Source: Neoconidiobolus thromboides FSU 785 (lineage: Eukaryota > Entomophthoromycota > Entomophthoromycetes > Entomophthorales > Neoconidiobolaceae). Taken from it: 64,000 nucleotides of DNA. Below, piece after piece: positions 44,395-54,234 of the stretch. The translations under genes and the position numbers were made by a program. Positions within the stretch are counted from its first letter, which is position 1, and each line of letters begins with the position of its first letter. A model generated the notes under the pieces. The model did no database searches. It was given only the letters and a program-made list of their open reading frames with translations, and was not told the origin of the DNA. Location of the stretch: contig MU626259.1 of assembly GCA_025603075.1 (NCBI GenBank), positions 251,920 through 315,919 on the forward strand, read 5' to 3'.

Positions 44395-46131
44395 TTAGGT
44401 ACATTTAAAAGGTTTAAAAGCGCCACACCAATATGTAGAAGTTGTATGTTCATAATGTAATACAGCGTTATTATTGTTATCATTATTTGTATCACTAATA
44501 GTATTATTGAGCGGGTTATTAATCTCATTTACAGCATTAAAATTATCAAGGTAATTATTGGCATAACTCATGGTATAACGATTGAAGCGTGGTAAGGCAA
44601 CTGAATTATTACTAGTTATTGATAAATCACTAAAAAAAGAATCCCTTATTTTATAATTATTTTTTGGACTATCCTGGGGATAAAAATGGCTAGAAATAGT
44701 ATATATATTTCTATGCTGTCTTAATCTATGATTATAAATGATATTATCACTGTCAGTTCTTTGTCTCATGTCAATATTATTGCTAGTGGTACATTCAATA
44801 TTATTAGTATTATTTAATATACTATTATCATTGACATTTAATTTGTATTTCTTGGCTCGGTTTAAATAAGAATCAGTAGTTGGATCAGAGGTCCTTGGTT
44901 TATCCAGTTTTAATAAATTTTTGTTGATGAAATTATTAAATGTCGAGTTGAAAGCTGGCAATGGTAGATTAAAGTTAAATAAAGCCTTATTATCATCGAC
45001 GGTATCATCTTCGTTAATAAGATTATTTCCTACAGCTACATTCGTGTCATTGGTACCAGTACTGTTACTTGTACTATCACTGTTGCTATCGAATACTGGT
45101 TCAATAGTATGGTTCAATATTATACTTTTCAATAAAAAATAATAGAATTGAAGGGCTGTAAATAAATAATTGTGGTGATTGAAATAAACTAAATTAACTA
45201 GTAAGAACAATATCTTCAACCAATAATCATATAAATAAACGAAATGAAATTCACTTGTTAGTAAATAAATTGAAGAATTATTTAGTATGATTCTGAGTGT
45301 GTTATTGAACATGAAATAAATGATTAACAAAGTAGATAACGTTATTAGTATTATCAATTGTATCCTTCTTAATAAAATAATTGTCTTCCTATTCATATTC
45401 ATATTATTAACTTCGTTCTTATCTATTTTGTTATTATTGATATCTACTTTAATAAAATTACTCTCATTTAAAAACTCATTACTTAAATTATTTAGTGAAT
45501 ATCTCTGCCATCTTTTGGGTGGATCGGGGAATTGATGAAAAAGTATTGTAGTACGATTGCTATGGATATTACTATTGTATTTCTTATTAAATATCCTTAG
45601 TACTTTTTTAAATAAATTATATACAAATACGACTAAATAGATAGATAAAGTTAATAAATTTAAGCTATAAATCCCATATTTGAATCTCTTTAATATATCA
45701 TTGTCATTGTTCACATGATTAATATTACAATAGTAATATTGATTATTAAAGTTGTAATAAGAGTTAAAGTTGCGAGTGTTATTAGTATTAAATAACAGGG
45801 ATGAAATATTGACTATAAAGTGGGACAATAATAATAGCAAAAATAATAATTTATATATAGCACTCTTAGTCATATAGATTAAGTTTACTACTAAAATCAA
45901 TTCAAATATTATACTATTCAAAAATTGGTTTAACTCACATATTCCTATTTCCTTATAATTTAAATATTGGAATGTTATATTACTAAGAATATAACTGATA
46001 CTTAATACTATTACTCCTATCGCTATTTTGCTGTAGTTATTATTTATATTGCTTATACTGTTATATAAAATTGGGATTGAAATAAAAAAAGACAGAATCA
46101 AGGAAACCCAAAGTAAAATAGCGATATCCAT
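44395..46131 (-). CDS. Orphan multi-pass (about seven-helix) membrane protein
   Basis: A single-exon gene of 578 residues. Residues 1-320 contain about seven hydrophobic segments (near 3-23, 34-58, 70-86, 90-112, 155-176, 258-275 and 290-316), separated by Asn-rich loops; a long basic loop between the fifth and sixth segments holds HQFPDPPKRWQRYS. The C-terminal 250 residues are hydrophilic, Asn/Ser/Thr-rich and probably cytosolic. The helix count and long polar tail resemble a G-protein-coupled-receptor-like layout, but I see no family signature and do not assign one. Strong Asn bias reflects AAT/AAC-rich DNA. Confidence 0.7.
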   Translation of the reverse strand: MDIAILLWVSLILSFFISIPILYNSISNINNNYSKIAIGVIVLSISYILSNITFQYLNYKEIGICELNQFLNSIIFELILVVNLIYMTKSAIYKLLFLLLLLSHFIVNISSLLFNTNNTRNFNSYYNFNNQYYYCNINHVNNDNDILKRFKYGIYSLNLLTLSIYLVVFVYNLFKKVLRIFNKKYNSNIHSNRTTILFHQFPDPPKRWQRYSLNNLSNEFLNESNFIKVDINNNKIDKNEVNNMNMNRKTIILLRRIQLIILITLSTLLIIYFMFNNTLRIILNNSSIYLLTSEFHFVYLYDYWLKILFLLVNLVYFNHHNYLFTALQFYYFLLKSIILNHTIEPVFDSNSDSTSNSTGTNDTNVAVGNNLINEDDTVDDNKALFNFNLPLPAFNSTFNNFINKNLLKLDKPRTSDPTTDSYLNRAKKYKLNVNDNSILNNTNNIECTTSNNIDMRQRTDSDNIIYNHRLRQHRNIYTISSHFYPQDSPKNNYKIRDSFFSDLSITSNNSVALPRFNRYTMSYANNYLDNFNAVNEINNPLNNTISDTNNDNNNNAVLHYEHTTSTYWCGAFKPFKCT

Positions 46132-46471
46132 ACTTCGTTAATATTTTAAAAAAAAGAAAAGGATAAAAATAAAAAGTTTATTTTTATAACTATTTGTTTA
46201 TTTAATATATTTATACTTATTCTTTTTTTTGTTTTTAAATATAAACATAGTAATATATTGATAAACTTCAAGCCTTGAAATTTATAATAAAATAAAGCTT
46301 ATATGCTGCCTTTCTTACTTAATAAAACATGGCATAAAAGTGTCTGTGCTTGAGTCGTCTCAAACTACCAATCAATATTATAGAATAAAAATAACTTATG
46401 TTTGATTCACTTAGTCCAATTCCAAGGTTCAATGGCCCAATTGATGAGTATTTTAAGTTAGTATCCTCTAT

Positions 46472-46630
46472 TAGATCACTATCTATGTTTTAGACGCTTT
46501 CATTTAATTTTGTTATTAATGTCTTTTACCTGAATCTAAAAATATAGTATTGTACGTAACCTATATATTCAAGTAAAAGACATTAATAACAAAATTAAAT
46601 GAAAGCGTCTAAAACATAGATAGTGATCTA
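46472..46630. repeat. Perfect 58-bp inverted repeat with 43-nt loop
   Basis: The arms 46472-46529 and 46573-46630 are exact reverse complements over 58 bp. The arm begins TAGATCACTATCTATGTTTT and ends TTAATGTCTTTTAC. The loop adds a 5-bp TGAAT/ATTCA pairing after one mismatch. A transcript would form a long uninterrupted double strand. It shares no sequence with the MITE family. Confidence 0.9.
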
Positions 46631-47321
46631 AATATAGGTTTCACATAAATAATTTTGATTATTTATTAAAAGGATGCAAAGTTATTAGCTGCAAGGGTGA
46701 AATTTTATTGTGTACAAAATTAGAGTTTATTTTCGAGTACAGAAACTTTCATGTTGCAGTTCTACACCTTCAGAAATTATTTTTCGTTAAATTAACTAAA
46801 ACTATTCGAAAACCTTCGACTAAGCTAGTGTTTAATTTAAGAATATGCTAAGTTGCATGCATTTGCCATTAACTTTTATAGCTTATTAGACTAACTCAAA
46901 GCAAGTAATTGATAAGTCTGGATTGAGTGAGGTCAAACTTAATATAACTAATCTAAGAGTAATGTCGAATTTCTTTGGGTAAAACAATGCAACTGCAACT
47001 GATGATATCAAGACTAATCCAACCTAACCAAACAGCTATTTGTAATACTTAATAAAAATGGAAAATAACTTAATAAATAAATTCAGCTTTAATATCGCTT
47101 ACATAATACTCATTTAAATTCATAAGGATTAAAATGCTTTAATCTATATTTTAAATGACTAATTGCTTCGAATGAAATATTTATTTAATCTGTTAAACGC
47201 CTTGGCATTAATACTAAAGAATGTGAAGCTCCAATAAGCTATCTTATTTTCTTTGGCCACTACATCTATACCAACAAACTGTCACTCGAAAATATTCAAG
47301 CTTTTTTTACAAAAATTTAGG

Positions 47322-47428
47322 ATATGGGAGTGTTTTTTTTGACTTCATTATTTTTTCCATTTTTTAAGCACTATTTGAGTGGAAAATTTGTTGGTAAAAT
47401 TCTTAAATACAAAAATACATCCCCATAT
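47322..47428 (+). mobile_element. MITE-family copy 9
   Basis: 107 bp in forward orientation, from ATATGGGAGTGTTTTTTTTG to ATACATCCCCATAT. Core TTTTTTAAGCACTATTTGAG and TTGTTGGTAAAATTCTTAAA. Near consensus. Confidence 0.85.
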
Positions 47429-47704
47429 GAAAGTTTTGTAAACAATATATAGATAACTGCAAATAAACAGAGTAAAAATAAGTTTGAAATGCTTTATTTA
47501 AAATAAATTACTAGGTACGTTTATATCTAGTACGTGAAATAGATGTTAGCCCAAACAAGTTGGAATAAAGTGATGATTTATAGTACAAATGCTAAAAAAT
47601 AAGGTCAGGATAATCAATATCAAATAACTATACGAAGGAGAAGTTGCTGTTACGAGAGTAAAGCAATGAATAAGAATAATAGAACAAGTTTAATGAAGAT
47701 TCAA

Positions 47705-47974
47705 TTATCTTAACTGAATGGGAGTAAGAGAGACGGTGATAGTTGAGTAATGTTTACCATTCATTGAATATCCTTTATTTAGTAAATCTTCGAAGTGGAT
47801 ATCTCTTAATTTTTGATCAATTACTTTTTCAACCTTTTTTTCCTTAAGCAATATCACCTCACTACCACTCAGTTGACTAAACTTCTTTATACTATTCATT
47901 TTGCTATTTACTTTCCAGCTTATCCTTTTGTTGTCTTTGTCCTGAAATATAACGTAACCCTGTACTTGTTGCAT
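47705..47974 (-). CDS. Small protein with C-terminal SLTP motif (copy A)
   Basis: 89 residues, single exon. The charged N-terminal part (MQQVQGYVIFQDKDNKRISW) is followed by a Lys-rich stretch and a C-terminal block FEDLLNKGYSMNGKHY then STITVSLTP. The same block occurs in the protein encoded at 62090-62560 (FDDVIQFGYRINEHGF, then TPTIKLSLTP). Two unlinked small genes sharing this pattern support both being real. Function unknown. No signal peptide or membrane segment. Confidence 0.65.
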   Translation of the reverse strand: MQQVQGYVIFQDKDNKRISWKVNSKMNSIKKFSQLSGSEVILLKEKKVEKVIDQKLRDIHFEDLLNKGYSMNGKHYSTITVSLTPIQLR

Positions 47975-49799
47975 GATTTGAAATTTTAAAATATAGATTG
48001 GTATTAAATTTCGAGTTTACTTTCTTTATATACTTTTATCTTGAAAAAATCACACGGTATTAGAGATGTGAATTGTGATAAATAGAATAAAGGAGTTATA
48101 AATATCTTTTTATCTCATCTCACAGAGACTTTTATAGTAACAATCGTAAGAAACCTTATTTTCTACAAAATTCTATTCTTACCTTACAAAATTAATTTCT
48201 TATTTTAGCTGTTTACTTATGATTTAATAACCTTGGTTTTAATCAGTTTTCTGTATAACTTGTTTTTATTTTATAATCATTATAATATTTATATATTATA
48301 TATTATATTACATTATATTATAAATACTACATCTTTATATACCATTTCTTCCGTATTATGTCTCAAATATTATATTGCCGGAGTTTATATAAAGCAATAT
48401 TAATACTATTGTCCCAAAGAATGATTTGAACAATAACTCAACTTAATTAATAATGATAAAGTCAAATAAACCCGACAAGCCAGCTAAAATAGGTAATGCA
48501 ATTAAAGTTACTAAATCTTTATCAATGGTTTTCAATTGGTTCACTATTAATTTTATAATGTATTAATCTAGAACTTCCTACTTCGAATTTTTTTTGTAAT
48601 TCATTTGATTATCCTATGATATGAATTTGGCCAATTAAAATCGTTGCTTCTTACTATTAATTTTTTTTATAAATTAAAACTTGCTAATTCGAGCTTAACA
48701 AAGTATAAAACGGGATGTTGGTGTTAACATACCCTTACATCCTACCTTTGATTACAAACTTCTATTTCGATTCATTTTTTGTTGTTTGTGTTATATTACT
48801 TTTGATTATTTTATATAATTTATTTCTGTTTAATTTATTTTCTATATGGCTTTTCAAAATTCATTCAAAATATAAGCTGATATAATTTTAAAACACTAGA
48901 CAAGTCATTTAAACTTAACTATCCCTTAAAGATAACAAATATAAGTAGCTCAAAAATAATAACTATATATAGGGAATATGTTTTTAAAATTTATATTATT
49001 TTAAATAAATTTAGTTTCAACTTTATTAAAGAAATTTATTAGTAATTCATTCTTTAAGCCATACACCATTACTATTAATCATTATTTCTCATATTACCGT
49101 GTTATCAGGATGGATCATCTACCTTTATTAATAAATTATGGTGATTCACCGTAATGGCCGTTTGGTCATTATTATGTTATAATTTATGTTATTAATTGGC
49201 GATGATATCAAGACAAGAGAATGAAAGGGAAAAACCTTTGTAAAATATAGGAATTGGCATACTAAGGTTAGAAAAAAATCCAATTACTATATATAATTAG
49301 AAGCTAAATCCTAAAGGTTGATGTTTGATTTATTAATACATTATTAATTTAATTATTATTCATATCTTATTATTAATCCGTATAATTTGCCAAGTCATTA
49401 CCAACTGAGTTTAAGCTTATAAAAGATATGACTTTCAAAGCTATCACCTCAATCCCTTGGATGTAATGTGGGAGGATCTAATTAAAACAAAATATGGTTC
49501 ATGAGAAAAAGTAAGCCGACAACTAATTACAAGGAATAGGAGATTATTTACTAGATCCCTGTTAAAAATAAATCGGCTATAGTTAATTTAACATAATAGA
49601 AGTTAAGCTGTTTACTTCCAAATGCAAAACCCATCTACTCTAAGCCTATTCTAACATCTTTATTTTGCCAATTCCAAAGCTAACCCAGATCTAAATTATA
49701 AGGGTTCAATGTTGACATTAAATTAAAAGTTATGTAATCACTTAGGTAAAGTTTGAATTAAATTTATGACTAAATAAAATCCGAAGGCGAAAAATAATT
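47975..49799. other. Gene-free AT-rich region
   Basis: 1.8 kb upstream of the small SLTP gene, up to the tRNA-Ala 3' end. A TATA-rich simple stretch lies at 48281-48330. I see no gene or dispersed repeat. Confidence 0.4.
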
Positions 49800-49871
49800 G
49801 GAGTAGCAGGGTTTCGATCCCCGTGCCCCTCGCATGCAAAGCGAGTACTCTACCGATTGAGCTACTACCCC
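49800..49871 (-). tRNA. tRNA-Ala (anticodon TGC)
   Basis: 72 nt on the minus strand form a full cloverleaf: acceptor GGGGTAG/CTACTCC (one G-U), D arm GCTC-AATCGGTA-GAGT, anticodon stem CTCGC/GCGAG with loop TTTGCAT (anticodon TGC), and T arm CGGGG-ATCGAAA-CCCTG. It reads GCA alanine codons. The T-loop starts with A instead of the usual T. No intron. Confidence 0.93.
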
Positions 49872-50010
49872 AACTTAGTATGAGAAAATAAGCAAAAAAT
49901 AGTATTTAATATTTTAAATTATTGCAGCTAATGTTAAAAATGTCTTATACTTGTTTTTAGTATATTGGCTAAGATTTAAAACTAAGTTACATTTAAATAG
50001 AAATATGAGG

Positions 50011-50115
50011 ATATGGCGATGCTTTTTTTTCTTCATTACTTTCTTCATCTTTAGGTGCTGTTTGAGCGGAAAGATTGTTAACAAAATTCTTAAACGAAAA
50101 AATACATTCCCATAT
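50011..50115 (+). mobile_element. MITE-family copy 10
   Basis: 105 bp in forward orientation, from ATATGGCGATGCTTTTTTTT to ATACATTCCCATAT, core TGAGCGGAAAGATTGTTAAC. It lies 140 bp upstream of the tRNA-Ala gene. Confidence 0.8.
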
Positions 50116-50499
50116 TCAAATTGGTTTCAAAATTTACTTAAATTTGGATTAAGTCCTTAATGGATAATCTGGTCAAATTTAAAAAGCTTAGTAAAATAAA
50201 AAAAATATTAAATTTTGCTATTAATAATAAATTTAATCAAATAATATATAAAGTTTAATATTTTTCTAATAAATATAAGAGTCTTAAATTTGATATAAGC
50301 AAAATTTAGTATGCTTATTTAAAGACAATTAATAATAACGAAATAATAATATTACAACTTATCATAGAAAATATATAAGAAATGAAATAAAAATAAGAAG
50401 ATCTTTTAATAAAAAAAAGTTATAAATTTAGACCATTATAACAAATAAGCTACATTAATATTAAAGTTCAGTGTTTTATATATATGTTTGAATTGATTT

Positions 50500-50790
50500 C
50501 ATTTTTAAATATTCTAAATTTTAAGGACTTAACAAATTCTTTATTAAAAACCGAAAGTATTTGACAGTTTTAAATTACTTTATCATAATTTATATAATAA
50601 GTTAGCCGAAATTCTAGGATTAATAAGGCTTTTACTAATATAACTTATATGTTGATATTAATCAAAGTTGTAGTGTATAAGTAAATATACATTCCTATAA
50701 AACTTCATTGCGAGATGTTTATTATTGACTACTTTATACCCAACATCGCAGATTTACTATCAAATAAATAAACAATTTTAATTTTATAAT
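50500..50790 (+). repeat. Dispersed repeat R2, copy c
   Basis: About 290 bp, the reverse complement of 40545-40835 with long near-identical blocks (AGGATTAATAAGGCTTTTAC, CATCGCAGATTTACTATCAA). It abuts MITE copy 11 within about 10 bp. Confidence 0.75.
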
Positions 50791-50799
50791 ACATCATTA

Positions 50800-50899
50800 A
50801 TATGAGGATGTTTAGTTTTATTACTTTTTCCATATTTTAAGCACTATTTGAGTGGAAATTTCATTAGTAAATTCTTGAACCTAAAAATACATCACCATT
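50800..50899 (+). mobile_element. MITE-family copy 11
   Basis: About 100 bp in forward orientation. It starts ATATGAGGATGTTTAGTTTT, has core TTTTAAGCACTATTTGAGTG, and ends in a degraded right terminal repeat (ACATCACCATT). Confidence 0.75.
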
Positions 50900-51557
50900 T
50901 CTTTTTTCATTATTAAAAATCCCATAAACTTTGGGTTATTATAAATAGTCGTTGAAATTAATATAAATGAATAACAATTTCATATGATATACTTTTCTTT
51001 ATTGTATTAAAATTTTCAAAAATTTCACTTTGAAGTTTAGTTATAAAAGTTTATATTTTGTTCTTATTTTAATAAAAGGTAAAGACAAATATTTATATAT
51101 TTATTAAATATCTGATGAAAATAATACAAAATACATAAAAAAATAAATAAATCAAAATAAGTTTTTTGAGTTAACTAATACAAATTTAAAAAGCTTAAAA
51201 TTAAATAAAAAATTAAGTAAATTCTGAAACTAATTTGGACATCTCCATTATATCAAAAATAGTTTTTATTAAAATGTAGGTTACAAGCTGTTTTTAATTT
51301 TTAGTAAAAGTATTAAAATTAAATCAGGCTCAAATTGATCTATACTATCAATTGCAGTATTTCAATAACCCTTAAAGATATAGTGAGTTGTTATAATTAA
51401 CCTTCAAGGAAACATGTAAAAAAATAAAATCTGAACCTTTGATAAAAATAAAAGTCAATTATTCTAAAATAAGTATAAAGAGAATATTATGGGAAGTTAA
51501 CAATCGTCTATACATAACTATTAGATACTATTTATATTTAATTTTTTATTAGCTATA

Positions 51558-52244
51558 TTACAATTTAATTTCAAATAAGGAGATAATTTTCCTATCTTCA
51601 AAATGTAAGGTATTATCAATTGGACATTCCAACAAGTAGCTTGATGTTGTCAAGCCAAAAGTCTCTTGAAGTGAATGGGGTAAAGGAGAGTTCGAATTAC
51701 TTGATGAGTTTATATTGCCATCTTTTTTATATGTTGATGAAGCACTACTAGCTTCATTATCGCTAGTAAACCTCTTAATCTCTAATACATCTTTCTTGAA
51801 ATAATAATGTTCAGGGATATCAAGTTGCTTTAAGGAGGAATTTCTAGGCCTTAAAAGGTCACAATGTTTTGACTTATCATTGTATACATAGTTTACTAAC
51901 TGGAATTTTCTATCATCGATCCCTTGAATTGTATATGTCCTCTTTATTAGATTTGAATATTCATTATTATTCTTATTTTTATTTGTTCTCTCATAATAGC
52001 TAAAAAAGCCTTTATAATACCTTGATTTTGACCATGATTTACCATCTGTCCAGCGACACATACTAGAACTACTTTCTTCCCATACAAAACAAGCCCCTGA
52101 ATTAATCAATTTCTTTTCATTAGAGTCTAATCTTCGTTTAATTAAACTTAAGTAGCCTAAACGGGATGCCTCGATGATAATCAAGGCATCTTTGTAATCT
52201 TCAATATAGCCATGAAATAGAGATAATTTTGGGTTAGTTAGCAT
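51558..52244 (-). CDS. WOPR-domain (Gti1/Pac2 family) transcriptional regulator
   Basis: A single-exon gene of 228 residues. The N-terminal WOPRa box is clear: FHGYIEDYKDALIIIEASRL (10-29), a basic KRRLDSNEKKLINSG, ACFVWEE, and the diagnostic RWTDGKSWSKSR (64-75). WOPRb follows at about 98-123 (LIKRTYTIQGIDDRKFQLVN, then YVYND). The C-terminal 100 residues are Ser/Asn-rich. Gti1/Pac2 and Wor1/Ryp1/Sge1 relatives are DNA-binding master regulators of development or morphology in fungi; the WOPR fold is fungus-specific. The protein is compact compared with the 300-800 residues of many relatives. Target genes cannot be read from the sequence. Confidence 0.9.
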   Translation of the reverse strand: MLTNPKLSLFHGYIEDYKDALIIIEASRLGYLSLIKRRLDSNEKKLINSGACFVWEESSSSMCRWTDGKSWSKSRYYKGFFSYYERTNKNKNNNEYSNLIKRTYTIQGIDDRKFQLVNYVYNDKSKHCDLLRPRNSSLKQLDIPEHYYFKKDVLEIKRFTSDNEASSASSTYKKDGNINSSSNSNSPLPHSLQETFGLTTSSYLLECPIDNTLHFEDRKIISLFEIKL

Positions 52245-54234
52245 TTTTGTATATAATATAATTCTATTAAAGTTTACCGTTCCTTCTTTTTATAGTTTTT
52301 ATATTTACCCTAAATAATGTTCGCTGAAACTCAATAGTAACTTTATAATGGCATTACAAGGAATCTAATTGAGTCGAAATATGATTTAATAAAATTAACT
52401 TAGAAATTCAAAAAATTAAGCTTGTGGAGGTTTTGGTTTAATTATTTATGCAAATTCTTGAACCAGTTCGTTCTGTAAAGCCTGGATTCTGTATATATTT
52501 CTATATGGCTAATTGATATTAGAATAGATAAAATAAAATTAATAATATATGAAACAAAAATTTATTTATTTATTCACTTTTATTTGTTTATATTCTCAAG
52601 TATACAACAGTAATCAAGTTATAACATTGTATCCTTGTTTAAAATCCAAAAACCTTAATACTCAACAATATTAATAACAAAATTGAGCTATTTTTAAACT
52701 GCAAACTTAACACTTTGTTATTAATATAAAACCTATTAATTTAAATTTAAATTTAAAATAAAAAATAATCTAAGGCATAGTTTTAATAAACTATCCGATT
52801 GTATGTCAATTATTTTTTAGTTCATAAAAGTCCAAATTCGGAGACGATCTTTAATTAAAAATAGCTGCATTTTTTTTGTTAAAACAATTTAGTAAAAAAT
52901 TCTAAAAGTTATATCACCTTATAAAAATTTCCTTGTTTTCGGGATTTTTTAATTAAACTCAATTATTTGCTTAAAGTTAATAGTTTATTTTAAAGCCAAG
53001 TGATCGAATTTTCCACCTTTTTATTCAATCTTTCATTGTAATGCTAATAATAAATACCGCCGACCATTTCAAATAAATCATATAATTCTTTATAAATATA
53101 ATTAACCTTAAACGTGTGAAGCCTGGTTTTTAGATTATTTACTTCTATAAGCTATGGTACTATACAAATTAAAGAATAGCCACCTAAATAATTTTAATGA
53201 TATCTATACTTGAAAATATTTTGATATTCAGAGAAATAGCTTTCCATTTGATCTTTTAGTAAAAACAAGAATACTCAAATTAAACTACTATTTGCCTTAA
53301 ATAGTAATTTAATCTTTCGTTTTTTTATGCACTATACCTTTTTAACTATTATAAGAGTAATGAATGTAAATACTTCCAAGGGTTTTATTAACAAAAATTA
53401 ATCAAATTAAATTATAAAAAATATTTGTATACTCTATCTTAATTGCTTAAAATTTTTATTAGGGTTTAGCTATAACTTGGATTGAAGACCAAAAAACTTC
53501 AGTTTTGGCATCTAATTTCCATTTACTATCATAGTTTTAGAACTACATTATTTAAACTTTCAACTTTAATTATCCTCTGAGGCGAATAATTCGAATATAT
53601 CTATCATGGCCATTATGATACAGTTAACGGATAAAGCTCGAAAGTATTAGCTAATTGAATTAATTTATAATGAAATATATAGATCAGAAACTCATTTGTT
53701 AGCTAAAATTTTACAGCTTTAGCCGTTAACAGCGGGTTTTGGTCATCAAAAATATACTCATATTATTCGATCAAGAGGATAGTGTTGATATTTTGTAACT
53801 ACTTTATTATCAGCCCAACTCTAAGGCTATTTTTATTTGATATTTTATTTTCGTATCAAAAGTAGCATAAAATTCGATTCTAATATTAGCTTATTTTGTT
53901 AGTATCTAATACTTCGAATTACTTTACAGGATAGAAAACAAATAAAAATGTTGAAAATTGTCATAAATCCAGATTATATAACGGCTTATTATTAATTAGC
54001 ATTAATTAAAATATAAGCCTTGTATAAGATTTATTAAATAATCATTAACTTTTATAGTAAGATGTCGCATTATCCAAAAAAACAAAAACTTACTTACATT
54101 CTTAAGAAACTATTTTAGTTAAATCAAATGATTAAACTCCTTCAAGTACTAAAACGACAAAACAATCAAGTTGACGTTTAAATAAGCTGTTTTTATTTAT
54201 TAATTCATTCAATTGTAAAATCCTATCAACTATA
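52245..54234. other. Gene-free AT-rich region
   Basis: 2.0 kb between the WOPR gene and the coiled-coil gene, both on the minus strand. It should contain the WOPR promoter, probably long as in other developmental regulators, and the 3' flank of the coiled-coil gene. I see no RNA gene or dispersed repeat. Confidence 0.4.

Larger units (their letters stand above)
46132..47704. other. Intergenic region with perfect hairpin and MITE copy 9
   Basis: 1.6 kb containing a perfect 58-bp inverted repeat (46472-46630) and one MITE element (47322-47428). No coding sequence recognised. Confidence 0.5.
49872..51557. other. Repeat-bearing region upstream of tRNA-Ala
   Basis: 1.7 kb containing MITE copies 10 (50011-50115) and 11 (50800-50899) and an R2 repeat copy between them (50500-50790). 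No protein gene is recognised; a short ORF at 49951-50160 runs through the MITE and is not credible. Confidence 0.5.

Noticed and set aside
49951-50160. 69-residue plus-strand ORF
   Set aside because: It runs straight through MITE copy 10, a noncoding repeat.
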